This document shows positions 46,592 to 56,120 of a stretch of DNA of 64,000 nt, piece after piece. The notes below the pieces were generated by a model. The model had not been told where the DNA came from. It ran no database searches and saw only the letters and a list, made by a program, of their open reading frames with translations. Numbering within the stretch: position 1 is the first letter of the stretch; every line of letters begins with the position of its first letter. Origin of the DNA: Streptomyces sp. NBC_01381 (lineage in GTDB: Bacteria > Actinomycetota > Actinomycetes > Streptomycetales > Streptomycetaceae); the NCBI RefSeq assembly GCF_026340305.1, contig NZ_JAPEPI010000001.1, forward strand, positions 2,418,001-2,482,000, read 5' to 3'. Position numbers and translations under genes: made by a program.

Positions 46592-47542
46592 ATGAGCGTT
46601 CGTACCCAGTCATCCGAGCCGTCCGAGGCCATCCACCGCGCCGGCTTCGCCTGCTTCGTGGGCCGCCCCAATGCGGGCAAGTCCACCCTCACGAATGCTC
46701 TGGTCGGCCAGAAGGTGGCGATCACCGCCGACCAGCCGCAGACCACGCGGCACACGGTGCGGGGCATCGTGCACCGGCCCGACGCGCAGCTGATCCTGGT
46801 GGACACCCCCGGGCTGCACAAGCCGCGCACGCTGCTCGGCGAGCGGCTCAACGACGTCGTCCGCACGACGTGGGCCGAGGTCGACGTCATCGGCTTCTGT
46901 CTGCCCGCGAACGAGAAGCTCGGCCCCGGCGACCGGTTCATCGCCAAGGAACTGGCCACGATCAAGAAGACGCCGAAGATCGCGGTCGTGACGAAGACCG
47001 ACCTCGTCGACAGCAAGACCCTCGCCGAGCAGCTCATCGCCATCGACCAGCTCGGCAAGGAGCTCGGCTTCGAGTGGGCGCAGATCGTGCCGGTGTCGGC
47101 GGTCGCCGACAAGCAGGTCGGGCTGCTCGCCGACCTGATCGTCCCGATGCTGCCGGAGAGCCCGCCGCTGTACCCGGAGGGCGACCTCACGGACGAGCCC
47201 GAGATGGTCATGGTCGCCGAGCTGATCCGCGAGGCCGCGCTTGAGGGCGTACGGGACGAACTGCCGCACTCCATCGCCGTCGTGGTGGAGGAGATGCTGC
47301 CGCGCACGGACCGCCCGGCGGACAAGCCGCTCCTGGACATCCACGCGAACGTCTACATCGAGCGCCCCAGCCAGAAGGGCATCATCATCGGCCCGAAGGG
47401 CAAGCGCCTGAAGGACGTCGGCATCAAGTCCCGCCGCCAGATCGAGGCACTTCTCGGTACGCCGGTCTTCTTGGACCTGCACGTGAAGGTGGCCAAGGAC
47501 TGGCAGCGGGACCCGAAGCAGCTGCGGAAGCTGGGGTTCTGA
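46592..47542 (+). CDS. era: GTPase Era
   Basis: The protein is 316 aa. GTPase motifs are GRPNAGKST (G1), VDTPGLHKP (G3) and TKTD (G4, for NKXD), with a C-terminal KH domain (IIIGPKGKRLKDVGIKSRRQ) that binds the 3' end of 16S rRNA for 30S assembly. ATG 46592 lies 7 nt after GACAAT (46579-46584), suggesting a leaderless mRNA; an ATG at 46583 in frame is less likely as it would sit inside the -10. It is divergent from amtB, not next to the cytidine-deaminase-like gene as is usual. Confidence 0.95.
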   Translation: MSVRTQSSEPSEAIHRAGFACFVGRPNAGKSTLTNALVGQKVAITADQPQTTRHTVRGIVHRPDAQLILVDTPGLHKPRTLLGERLNDVVRTTWAEVDVIGFCLPANEKLGPGDRFIAKELATIKKTPKIAVVTKTDLVDSKTLAEQLIAIDQLGKELGFEWAQIVPVSAVADKQVGLLADLIVPMLPESPPLYPEGDLTDEPEMVMVAELIREAALEGVRDELPHSIAVVVEEMLPRTDRPADKPLLDIHANVYIERPSQKGIIIGPKGKRLKDVGIKSRRQIEALLGTPVFLDLHVKVAKDWQRDPKQLRKLGF

Positions 47543-47546
47543 CGGG

Positions 47547-48229
47547 CTAAGCGGCTTTGGCGAAGTCCGGTGCGGTTCGGGTGCGCCCCGAAGGGGCGCG
47601 GGGAACTGCGCGACCAGCCCCCACCGGCCCGCAGATGACCCGGTAGCCGTCCGGTGAAGGATGCAGCCGGTCGGCCGCGAACCACTCGCCGGCGATCGCC
47701 GGCGGTCCGCCCGTCGGCAGGTGGAAGACCGCCGGGGTGCGGCGGGCCACCGTCCTCAACTGGCGGTCCAGGAGTCGGACATAGACGTCCAGCGGGCCCC
47801 GCGCCGGGCGGGGCGGCGCGGCCACGCGGGTCATCGGGGGCAGGCCCGCGAAGACCATCGGGACGTCCTCGCCGAGACGCAGTCGTTCGACCCCGCGGCC
47901 ACCAGGACCAGGTCCGGCCGCCAGCCGGTCGTCGGGTCCGTCAGACCCGGCAGCAGGCCCCGCCGCACCACCGGCACTGTGGCCCCGGCCTTCGCCGACA
48001 CCCGCCAGGAGACCGCGCGCCCCGTCATCGCCGTCAACGCCTGGGCGAGCTGACCGCTGAGCGCCTCGCCGTGGCTCGCCGCCCCCACGCCCGCGGCGAG
48101 CGAGTCGCCGATGACCGCGAGCCGCAGCGGAGGACCCCCGTTCTCCCGCTGCGGCCCGGTCAGCCCGGCGTCCTCCCCGGCCGCTTCCGGCAACCTCACC
48201 AGGCGTCCCCGCATTCCCCGTGCGAACAT
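47547..48229 (-). pseudogene. SGNH/GDSL hydrolase remnant, frameshifted by internal deletion
   Basis: Reading from ATG 48229, the first half is a clear SGNH esterase start (LRLAVIGDSLAAGVGAASHG, then DLVLVAAGSND). At about 47882-47890 the reading frame shifts: the sequence passes from GSND in one frame to ERLRLGEDVPMVFAGLPPMT in another, with about 40 residues missing. The second half keeps the catalytic D-x-x-H in ADRLHPSPDGY. The original end is replaced by a dispersed repeat (47581-47618) so the frame runs on to 47547. It is not expected to be active. Confidence 0.85.
47581..47618. repeat. Dispersed intergenic repeat, inverted copy
   Basis: The reverse complement of GGTCGCGCAGTTCCCCGCGC with a CCCCTTCGGGG hairpin. 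It lies at the 3' end of the SGNH remnant and supplies its false C-terminus. Confidence 0.85.
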
Positions 48230-48264
48230 CCCGAGCCCCTTCCGCGCTCCGTGTCCCGTCCCCC

Positions 48265-48696
48265 ATGCGCAGCCCCGCCGCACTCAGCGCCCGCCGCCTG
48301 GTCAAGTCGGTCGGGGCCTCGACGATGGCCGTCTACACCCACTTCGGGTCGATGCCCGAGCTGGTGCGCGAGGTCATCCGGGAGGGCTTCGTGCGGTTCC
48401 ACGCCCGCGCCGCCGGCATCGAGCAGGGCGCCGACCCCGTCGTCGAACTCGCCGGACTCTGCCGCGTCTACCAGGAGTTCGCGCGCGCCGAACCCGACGT
48501 CTACGCCGTGATGTTCGGCAGCTCGGTGCTCACCGGCTTCGCGCTCTCCGACGACGACCGCCGGATGGGTACGTTCCTGCTGCGGGCCCCGCGCGACGCG
48601 ATCCGCCGCTGCGTGGACGCGGGCCGCTTCCGCGCGGACGCGGACCCCGATCTGCTGGTATCGGCCGCTGTTTCCCACCGTGTGGGGTGCGGTTGA
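48265..48696 (+). pseudogene. TetR family regulator remnant, truncated at both ends
   Basis: The product resembles the middle of a TetR regulator: ALSARRLVKSVGASTMAVYT holds only the last part of the HTH, followed by HFGSMPELVREVIREGF and the ligand domain up to DAGRFRADADPDLL. The first about 25 residues (helix 1 and part of helix 2) and the C-terminal 30 or so are missing. The end VSAAVSHRVGCG is unlike the family. The first in-frame ATG (48265) has no ribosome site. It is head to head with the SGNH remnant; both may have been cut by the same event. It could also be a short real protein, but without an intact HTH it cannot bind DNA normally. Confidence 0.75.
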
Positions 48697-48743
48697 CGCG
48701 GGGGCGTTGTAGATCGGTGCCCGGCAGCGGTGCGTTGTGCCCA

Positions 48744-48826
48744 CCCTTCCCCAAGCTCTCGGCTGCGCTCGAGCAGGGGAGACCCCACTCGCCGTGCGGA
48801 ACGCCTGCCCACAACGGAAGCGGTCA
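48744..48826. repeat. Two dispersed Streptomyces repeats after the TetR remnant
   Basis: CCCCAAGCTCTCGGCTGCGC with TCGAGCAGGGGAGACCCC, then GCGGAACGCCTGCCCACAAC, which is the inverse of the GTGGGCAGGCGTTCCGC motif at about 33564. The gap between convergent genes (48697-48831) holds nothing else that I see. Confidence 0.8.
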
Positions 48827-48831
48827 GAGGG

Positions 48832-50070
48832 CTACTCCACGCCCCTGATCCGCGTCACCAGCACCGCCCCCGCCAGTCCCACCACCGCCGCCACCAGGTA
48901 CAGGACCCGGTAGCCGCCCAGATACGTCACGATCGGGGCCGCGATTGCCGGGGCCGCCACCTGGGGCAGCGAGTTGGCGATGTTGATGACGCCCAGGTCC
49001 TTGCCGCGGTCAAGGGCCTTCGGCAGGACGTCCGTCATCAGGGCGAAGTCCACCGACGTGAAGACGCCGAAGCCGATGCCGAGCACCGCCGCCGCGACGA
49101 TCGCGCCCGGCCAGGTCTGCCACACCGCGAGGAGGCTGGTGGCCACCGCCATCAGGCAGCCCGACCAGATCACGAAGGGTTTGCGGCGGCCCACCCGGTC
49201 CGACCAGGCGCCGCCCACCACGACCGTGGCCAGCATCGTCACGCCGTTCACGGCCGTCAGGATCAGTACGCCCGACTCCGGGTCGGAGCGGTGCAGGCGG
49301 TCGCGGAGGAAGTAGAGGAGGTAGAGCAGCACCACCGAGTTGCTGACGTTGATCAGGAAGCGGGTCAGCCACGCCCAGCCGAGATCCGGATAGCGGCGCG
49401 GGCTCAGCCAGAAGCCGGCCAGGAAGCTCCGCCAGTTCCACGGCGGGCGGTCGGCGGCATCCAGGCGCAGGTCCCGATGGCGTACGACATAGGGCAGCAC
49501 GCCCGCCACGGTGAACACCGCACACGCCGCGTACCCCGCGACCGTCCCGCCCGCCACCGTCGCAAGGCCCGTCCCGACGACCACGCCGAGCAGCTGCGCC
49601 GCGCCCAACCAGCCGCCCACGGAGCCCCGTTGAAGGCGCGGCACCCGGTCGGGCACCGCCGCCGTGACCGCGGCGAAGGCGGCGTTCAGGGTGAGCTGGA
49701 CCAGGCACCAGCCCGCCGCCATCCACCACACCGAGCCTGCTGCTGAGAGCAGGAGGAGCGAGGCGGCGCCTCCTGCCGTGCCCGCCACGATCCACGGGGT
49801 GCGGCGGCCCCAGAGGGACGTCGTGCGGTCCGAGAGCGCGCCGAAGAGCGGGTTCGAGGCGAGAGACACCACCGCGCCCACGCCCGTCACCCAGGCGAGG
49901 ACCGTCTCCTTCGACGTGCCCGCCGGGGCCAGGTCCTCCGCCTGCACGGCGAGCAGGATCTGCAGCGGGCCGTACCAGCCCACCCAGATCGCCCCGTTGG
50001 CGACCGACAGGGCGCCCGTCCAGCCCCTGCCGACCCGCTCGACCGGCTCCCGCAGCGCGCTCGCCGTCAT
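48832..50070 (-). CDS. MFS transporter, probable sugar/glycoside permease
   Basis: The protein is 412 aa with about 12 membrane segments. Motif A-like FGALSDRTTSLWGRRTPWIV after helix 2 and GGAWSDRVGRRKPFVIWSGC in the second half are typical MFS loops. It resembles the sugar/cation symporter-like branch that pairs with glycosidases. It is coupled to the upstream GH1 beta-glucosidase by ATGA overlap, so it probably brings in the beta-glucoside or its breakdown product. Confidence 0.9.
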   Translation of the reverse strand: MTASALREPVERVGRGWTGALSVANGAIWVGWYGPLQILLAVQAEDLAPAGTSKETVLAWVTGVGAVVSLASNPLFGALSDRTTSLWGRRTPWIVAGTAGGAASLLLLSAAGSVWWMAAGWCLVQLTLNAAFAAVTAAVPDRVPRLQRGSVGGWLGAAQLLGVVVGTGLATVAGGTVAGYAACAVFTVAGVLPYVVRHRDLRLDAADRPPWNWRSFLAGFWLSPRRYPDLGWAWLTRFLINVSNSVVLLYLLYFLRDRLHRSDPESGVLILTAVNGVTMLATVVVGGAWSDRVGRRKPFVIWSGCLMAVATSLLAVWQTWPGAIVAAAVLGIGFGVFTSVDFALMTDVLPKALDRGKDLGVINIANSLPQVAAPAIAAPIVTYLGGYRVLYLVAAVVGLAGAVLVTRIRGVE

Positions 50071-51428
50071 GCGCGCTGCGCCCGCAGGGCCTCGCGCAGC
50101 CAGCCGTACGACGCCTTCGGGGTGCGTTCAAGGGTGTCGTAGTCGACATGAACGAGGCCGAATCGCTGCCGGTAGCCCTCCGCCCACTCGAAGTTGTCCA
50201 TCAGCGACCAGACGAAGTAGCCGCGCACGTCGACCCCCGCCTCCAACGCCCGGTGCAGAGCCCGCAGATGACCGTCCAGGTAGGTGATCCTGTCCTGGTC
50301 GTCGAGACCCTCGTACGAGCAGCCGTTCTCGGTGATGACGAGAGGCGGAAGCCGGTCGCCGTACCGGTCACGGAAGCCCGTGAGCAGTTCCGTGAGCGAG
50401 TCCGGGACCACCGGCCAGCCGAAGTCCGTCACCGGATAGCCCTCGATCTCCCTTGGCGAGAAGGGGAGTTCGGGCGGGAGAGTGAGGCCGGAGAACTCGG
50501 TGGCCGTGCTCTCCGGCAGCGGCGCTCCCACCTTCGTCGGCTGGTAGAAGTTGACGCCGTACCAGTCGAGCGGCTCGGAGATCACCTTCAGGTCCGCTTC
50601 GAGGTCGTCCGACGGCATCAACTCCCCGATGCCGTCCGGGTATTGCCCGAGCAGCGGCGGGTCCGCGAAGAGGCGGTTGAGGAGTACGTCGTAGAAGTCG
50701 GCCGCCGCCGTGTCCTCGTCGGCGGCCGACGCGGGCCAGGTCGGGCCGTGCGAGTTGGCGATGCCTATGTCGCCCGCGCCCGCCGCGCGCAGCGCCCGCA
50801 CCGCGAGGCCGTGCGCGAGGAGCTGGTGGTGGGCGACCGGCAGCGCGTCGAAGAGGAGCTGCTCGCCGGGGGCGTGCTGGCCGAGCGCATGACCAAGGAG
50901 GGTGTGTTCCGCGGGCTCGTTGAGGGTGATCCACTTCGTGACGCGGTCGCCGATACGGGCGGCCACCACGGCGGCGTAATCGGCGAACCGCTCGGCCGTC
51001 TCGCGCCGCAGCCAGCCGCCGGCCTCCTGCACGGCCAGCGGGGTGTCCCAGTGGAAGAGGGTGGGGACGGGCCGCACGCCCGCCGCGCACAGCTCGTCGA
51101 CGAGACGGTCGTAGAAGTCGAGGCCCGCGGCGCTCACCTCACCCGCGCCCGTCGGAAGCACCCGCGGCCACGACACCGAGAAGCGGTACGCGCCCACGCC
51201 CAACTCCCGTATGAGCGCCACGTCTTCGCGGTAGCGGTGGTAGTGGTCGCAGGCGACGGCGGCCGTCGTGCCGTCCTTCACGTTCCCCGGCACGGCCGTG
51301 AACGCGTCCCACACCGAGGGGCCGCGCTCGTCGACGGCGCCCTCGATCTGGTGGGCGGATGTGGACACCCCCCACAGGAAGTCGCGGGGGAATTGGGGTA
51401 TCGGTTCGCGCGCATCGCTCGCTGCCAT
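50067..51428 (-). CDS. GH1 family beta-glucosidase
   Basis: The protein is 453 aa. It begins at ATG 51428 (MAASDAREPIPQFPRDF), with FLWGVSTSAHQIEGA, acid/base E171 in TLNEPAEH and nucleophile E367 in VITENGCSY. It hydrolyses beta-glucosides or cellobiose-type disaccharides; no signal peptide is seen, so it acts in the cytoplasm on imported sugar. It overlaps the permease gene by four bases. I see no CebR-type operator palindrome in the 100 bp upstream. Confidence 0.94.
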   Translation of the reverse strand: MAASDAREPIPQFPRDFLWGVSTSAHQIEGAVDERGPSVWDAFTAVPGNVKDGTTAAVACDHYHRYREDVALIRELGVGAYRFSVSWPRVLPTGAGEVSAAGLDFYDRLVDELCAAGVRPVPTLFHWDTPLAVQEAGGWLRRETAERFADYAAVVAARIGDRVTKWITLNEPAEHTLLGHALGQHAPGEQLLFDALPVAHHQLLAHGLAVRALRAAGAGDIGIANSHGPTWPASAADEDTAAADFYDVLLNRLFADPPLLGQYPDGIGELMPSDDLEADLKVISEPLDWYGVNFYQPTKVGAPLPESTATEFSGLTLPPELPFSPREIEGYPVTDFGWPVVPDSLTELLTGFRDRYGDRLPPLVITENGCSYEGLDDQDRITYLDGHLRALHRALEAGVDVRGYFVWSLMDNFEWAEGYRQRFGLVHVDYDTLERTPKASYGWLREALRAQRA

Positions 51429-51500
51429 GGGCGCGATCTTCCGTACCGCCCAGTAAGGAAGTCAATGGGCGTACACGAGAAAAGGTGAACACCGCTCAAG

Positions 51501-51538
51501 TTTTACGAGCCCTTTTTACGAGCCCTTTTTACGAGCCC
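51501..51538. repeat. Tandem 13-bp repeat at the end of the emfourin gene
   Basis: TTTTACGAGCCC (51501-51512) is followed by two 13-bp units TTTTTACGAGCCC (51513-51525 and 51526-51538). On the coding strand each unit ends CTCGTAA, so the emfourin stop codon TAA occurs three times in the series. Slippage duplication is the probable cause. Confidence 0.93.
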
Positions 51539-51795
51539 TCCTTCAGGACCCGTGAGATCAGCTTCCGCTGCGGCTCGGTCAGGCGGGGATCCGAGCAGTA
51601 CACCGTGTGCCCGTCGACGGTGAGCTGGTAGTTGAAGCCGTCCGGCACCCCTATGGGCGGCGTGCCCCGGCCCTCGGCCATGGCCTCTTCGGCCAGGGCG
51701 TGCCACTCGTGGGCATCGGGCAGTCCCGAGGTGTCGATCTCGGCGTGCCGCTCGATGCCCGCGAATCCTCCCGTGCGCTTCACCTGGATACGCAT
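51529..51795 (-). CDS. Emfourin-like inhibitor of M4 metalloprotease
   Basis: The protein is 88 aa. It fits the emfourin (M4in) family, small inhibitors encoded beside protealysin-like proteases: MRIQVKRTGGFAGIERHAEI at the N-terminus, GFNYQLTVDGHTVYCSDP and the C-terminal LTEPQRKLISRVL. It has no signal peptide, like its known homologues. The gene follows the protease gene by 25 bp on the same strand, so they are one operon. The stop codon lies in a 13-bp repeat series. Function as a tight inhibitor is by family and context. Confidence 0.85.
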   Translation of the reverse strand: MRIQVKRTGGFAGIERHAEIDTSGLPDAHEWHALAEEAMAEGRGTPPIGVPDGFNYQLTVDGHTVYCSDPRLTEPQRKLISRVLKEGS

Positions 51796-51820
51796 GGGTC
51801 CTGTCTACTCCAGGAGGCGG

Positions 51821-52891
51821 TCAGTTGGTAGGCACCCCGACCTGGGACCACGCCTTCACGACGGCCCCGTGCTCCTCGCCGTCGCCGTACTTGGCGCGCG
51901 CGGCGGCCACCGTCAGCTTCGCGAAGTCGGCGAAGGAGGCGTCCTGGGCCAGCTCGCCGCCGGTCAGGACGGCGTACCAGATCTGTCCGGCCCGCTCCCA
52001 CGCGTGGCCGCCGAGCGCCTCGGCGAGCAGATAGAAGGCGTGGTTGGGGATGCCGGAGTTGATGTGCACGCCGCCGTTGTCGCGGCCCGTCCTGACGTAG
52101 TGGTCCATGTCGGCGGGCTGCGGGTCCTTGCCGAGCACGTCGTCGTCGTAGGCAGTGCCCGGCGCCTTCATGGAGCGCAGGGCCTTGCCGGTGACGCGCG
52201 GGGCGAGCAGCCCGGCGCCGATCAGCCAGTCGGCCTCGGCCGCGGTCTGGCCGAGCGTGTACTGCTTGATCAGCGAGCCGAAGACGTCCGCCATGGACTC
52301 GTTGAGCGCGCCCGGCTGGCCGAAGTACGTGAGGTTCGCCGTGTACTGCACGACGCCGTGTGTCAGCTCGTGGCCGATGACGTCCACCGGAATGGTGAAG
52401 TCGAGGAAGATCTCGCCGTCACCGTCGCCGAAGACCATCTGTTCGCCGTTCCAGAACGCGTTCCCGTAGTTCTCGCCGTAGTGGACCGTCGCGTTCATCG
52501 GCAGTCCGCTGCCGTCGATGGAGTTGCGCTCGTACGACTTCAGATACAGCTCGAAGGTCGCGCCGAGGCCCGCGTACGCGCGGTTGACGGTCGCGTCCTT
52601 GCCGGGCTTGTCGCCCTCGCCGCGGACCTTGCGGCCCGGCAGCTCGGTCTTGTGCTTCGCGTCGTAGATCGTGCGGTGCGGCTTGCCTTCGGCCGCTTCC
52701 TTCGGCGGTGTGACGGAGGGGGCGCCGATGACCGTGGTCAGCCGGCGGTGGGTGCGCTCGATGGCGTCCCGCTCCAGGGTGCGGCGGGCGGGTCCGGCGA
52801 GCGCGGCGTCGTCACTCTGGGCCAGAGTGTCGAGCACGTGGGGCGGAATGATGGTGCAGAAGACAGGCTCGAAGCCTGGATTGGCGGTCAT
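51821..52891 (-). CDS. Protealysin-like M4 metallopeptidase
   Basis: The protein is 356 aa from ATG 52891. The short pro-segment has PGFEPVFCTIIPPHVLDTLA, which matches protealysin-like propeptides; the Cys may act as a cysteine switch. There is no signal peptide, so activity inside the cell or by non-classical release is likely. The catalytic HELTH is at 174-178 with the third ligand Glu in GALNESMADVFG, and HINSGIPNHAFY is the substrate-site His. A longer N-terminal frame up to 53020 is possible but has lower GC and looks like the promoter region. Emfourin is downstream. Confidence 0.92.
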   Translation of the reverse strand: MTANPGFEPVFCTIIPPHVLDTLAQSDDAALAGPARRTLERDAIERTHRRLTTVIGAPSVTPPKEAAEGKPHRTIYDAKHKTELPGRKVRGEGDKPGKDATVNRAYAGLGATFELYLKSYERNSIDGSGLPMNATVHYGENYGNAFWNGEQMVFGDGDGEIFLDFTIPVDVIGHELTHGVVQYTANLTYFGQPGALNESMADVFGSLIKQYTLGQTAAEADWLIGAGLLAPRVTGKALRSMKAPGTAYDDDVLGKDPQPADMDHYVRTGRDNGGVHINSGIPNHAFYLLAEALGGHAWERAGQIWYAVLTGGELAQDASFADFAKLTVAAARAKYGDGEEHGAVVKAWSQVGVPTN

Positions 52892-52972
52892 GGCGGCAAT
52901 GTGGCACTGAGCTATGCCGCTGTCACTACCTGCAACCATGATTAGTGAAATAGAGGGATTGATCACCACTAG

Positions 52973-54916
<1,944 letters not shown>

Positions 54917-54963
54917 CGCTCCGCTGGGGGCTGGTGCGCTTCGTCTGCGGGCGCGTCGTGGCT

Positions 54964-55024
54964 TGTCGCGCCCACGCGGCGGAGCCGCACATGTCAGAGC
55001 CCCGCGCCCCTTAAGGGGCGCGGC
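54964..55024. repeat. Dispersed intergenic repeat after leuA
   Basis: GTCGCGCCCACGCGGCGGAG followed by CCCCGCGCCCCTTAAGGGGC belongs to the same family as the repeats at 9609, 26931 and 47581. It sits between leuA and its terminator. Confidence 0.8.
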
Positions 55025-55035
55025 CCCCCGGGTCA

Positions 55036-55074
55036 AAGCGCCGGACCGGCTCATTTTGAGCCGGTCCGGCGCTT
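55036..55074 (+). terminator. leuA terminator
   Basis: AAGCGCCGGACCGGCTCA (55036-55053), loop TTT, TGAGCCGGTCCGGCGCTT (55057-55074): a perfect 18-bp stem followed by TTG. It is the best-formed terminator in the window. Confidence 0.93.
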
Positions 55075-55200
55075 TTGTGCGCCCTCGCGCTCTGGTCGTC
55101 TACCGGCCATCTCTCGCACAGGGTGCTGACGCCACATCAACAATGTGGCTAACATCACGCCCAACCAGGCAATGTTGCCGGGGCGTTACGGAGGTGCGTG

Positions 55201-55935
55201 GTGCTGCCAGATCGGGGACGAAACGGCCGGGAATCCCGCATCTTCGCCACGCCCGTGTCCCGCGCGCGGGTGCTGCGCAGGCGCGTGATCGGCGTGCATA
55301 CGGCCTGGACCACCGTCGGGGACGGCGAGTTCTTCTGCCCCGGCTGCGGCGGCGACCGCAACTACCAGCGGCGCACAGGCCGTCGCCGCTTCGTCCTCCT
55401 CGGCGTGCCCGTGCTGCCCCGCGGCACCACGGGCCCCATCGTCGAATGCGCCGCCTGCCAGGACCACTTCGGTACGGATGTTCTCGGCCATCCCACGACC
55501 ACCCGGCTCTCCGCGATGGTGCGCGACGCCGTGCACACCGTGGTCCTCGCGGTCCTCTCCGCCGGCGGCACCTCGTCGCGCACGACGCTCGACGCGGCCG
55601 TCGCGACGTTGCGAGCGGCCGGATACGACGACTGCTGCGAGGAACAGCTCGTCGCGCTCGTCGAGGCGCTCGCCGCCGACACCGGGCGGGCCACCGTGCC
55701 GGACTATGTGCCGGGTCTGGCCATAGAGCTGCACGAGGCGCTCGGCCCGCTGGCCCCGCACCTCGCCCCCGCCGGACGCGAGTCGCTGCTCCTGCAGGGC
55801 GCGCGGATCGCCCTCGCCGACGGCCCTTACACCCCCGCCGAGCGCGAGGTGCTCGGCACGGCGGGCGGGGCGCTGACCATCGGCGCCGACGAGGTGACCC
55901 GGCTCCTGGTGGCGGCGCGCACGACGCAGTCGTAG
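55201..55935 (+). CDS. TerB-like protein with N-terminal zinc ribbon
   Basis: The protein is 244 aa from GTG 55201, with GGAGG at 55190-55194; GTG 55198 is too close to that site. Residues about 38-90 carry two Cys pairs (FFCPGCGGDRNY and VECAACQDHFG), forming a zinc ribbon of the kind seen at the start of some TerB proteins. The helical remainder (TTRLSAMVRDAVHTVVLAVL, GARIALADGPYTPAEREVLG) matches the TerB tellurite-resistance fold with its acidic ADGPYTPAERE motif. Whether it confers tellurite tolerance is unknown. It follows leuA in this region of Streptomyces chromosomes. Confidence 0.85.
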   Translation: MLPDRGRNGRESRIFATPVSRARVLRRRVIGVHTAWTTVGDGEFFCPGCGGDRNYQRRTGRRRFVLLGVPVLPRGTTGPIVECAACQDHFGTDVLGHPTTTRLSAMVRDAVHTVVLAVLSAGGTSSRTTLDAAVATLRAAGYDDCCEEQLVALVEALAADTGRATVPDYVPGLAIELHEALGPLAPHLAPAGRESLLLQGARIALADGPYTPAEREVLGTAGGALTIGADEVTRLLVAARTTQS

Positions 55936-55983
55936 CGGGCGGGCTCCGGCAAGGGGCGGCGGCCCTCTCGTACGCGGCCGCAG

Positions 55984-56032
55984 TACTCCCCCGGGAGTAT
56001 CCATCTCCCCTTGACTCCCTGGGGTGTACGAC
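55984..56032 (+). promoter_or_regulatory. Inverted repeats upstream of the MMPL transporter gene
   Basis: TACTCCC-CC-GGGAGTA (55984-55999) is a perfect inverted repeat. TTGACTCCCTGGGGTGTACG at 56011-56030 follows; ACTCCCtGGGGTGT in it is a near-palindrome directly at a -35-like TTGACT, the layout seen for MerR-family promoters. A -10 at normal spacing is not evident. The rest of the gap to 56120 has GGAAGGAGG for the transporter start. Confidence 0.35.
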
Positions 56033-56120
56033 CCAACTCGCCCTCCGGCCCGACGGATTGGCCCCCCGATTCCGGGAGGGTTGGCGCTGAACCTGCCAAC
56101 CTGCCGGAAGGAGGCCTGTC

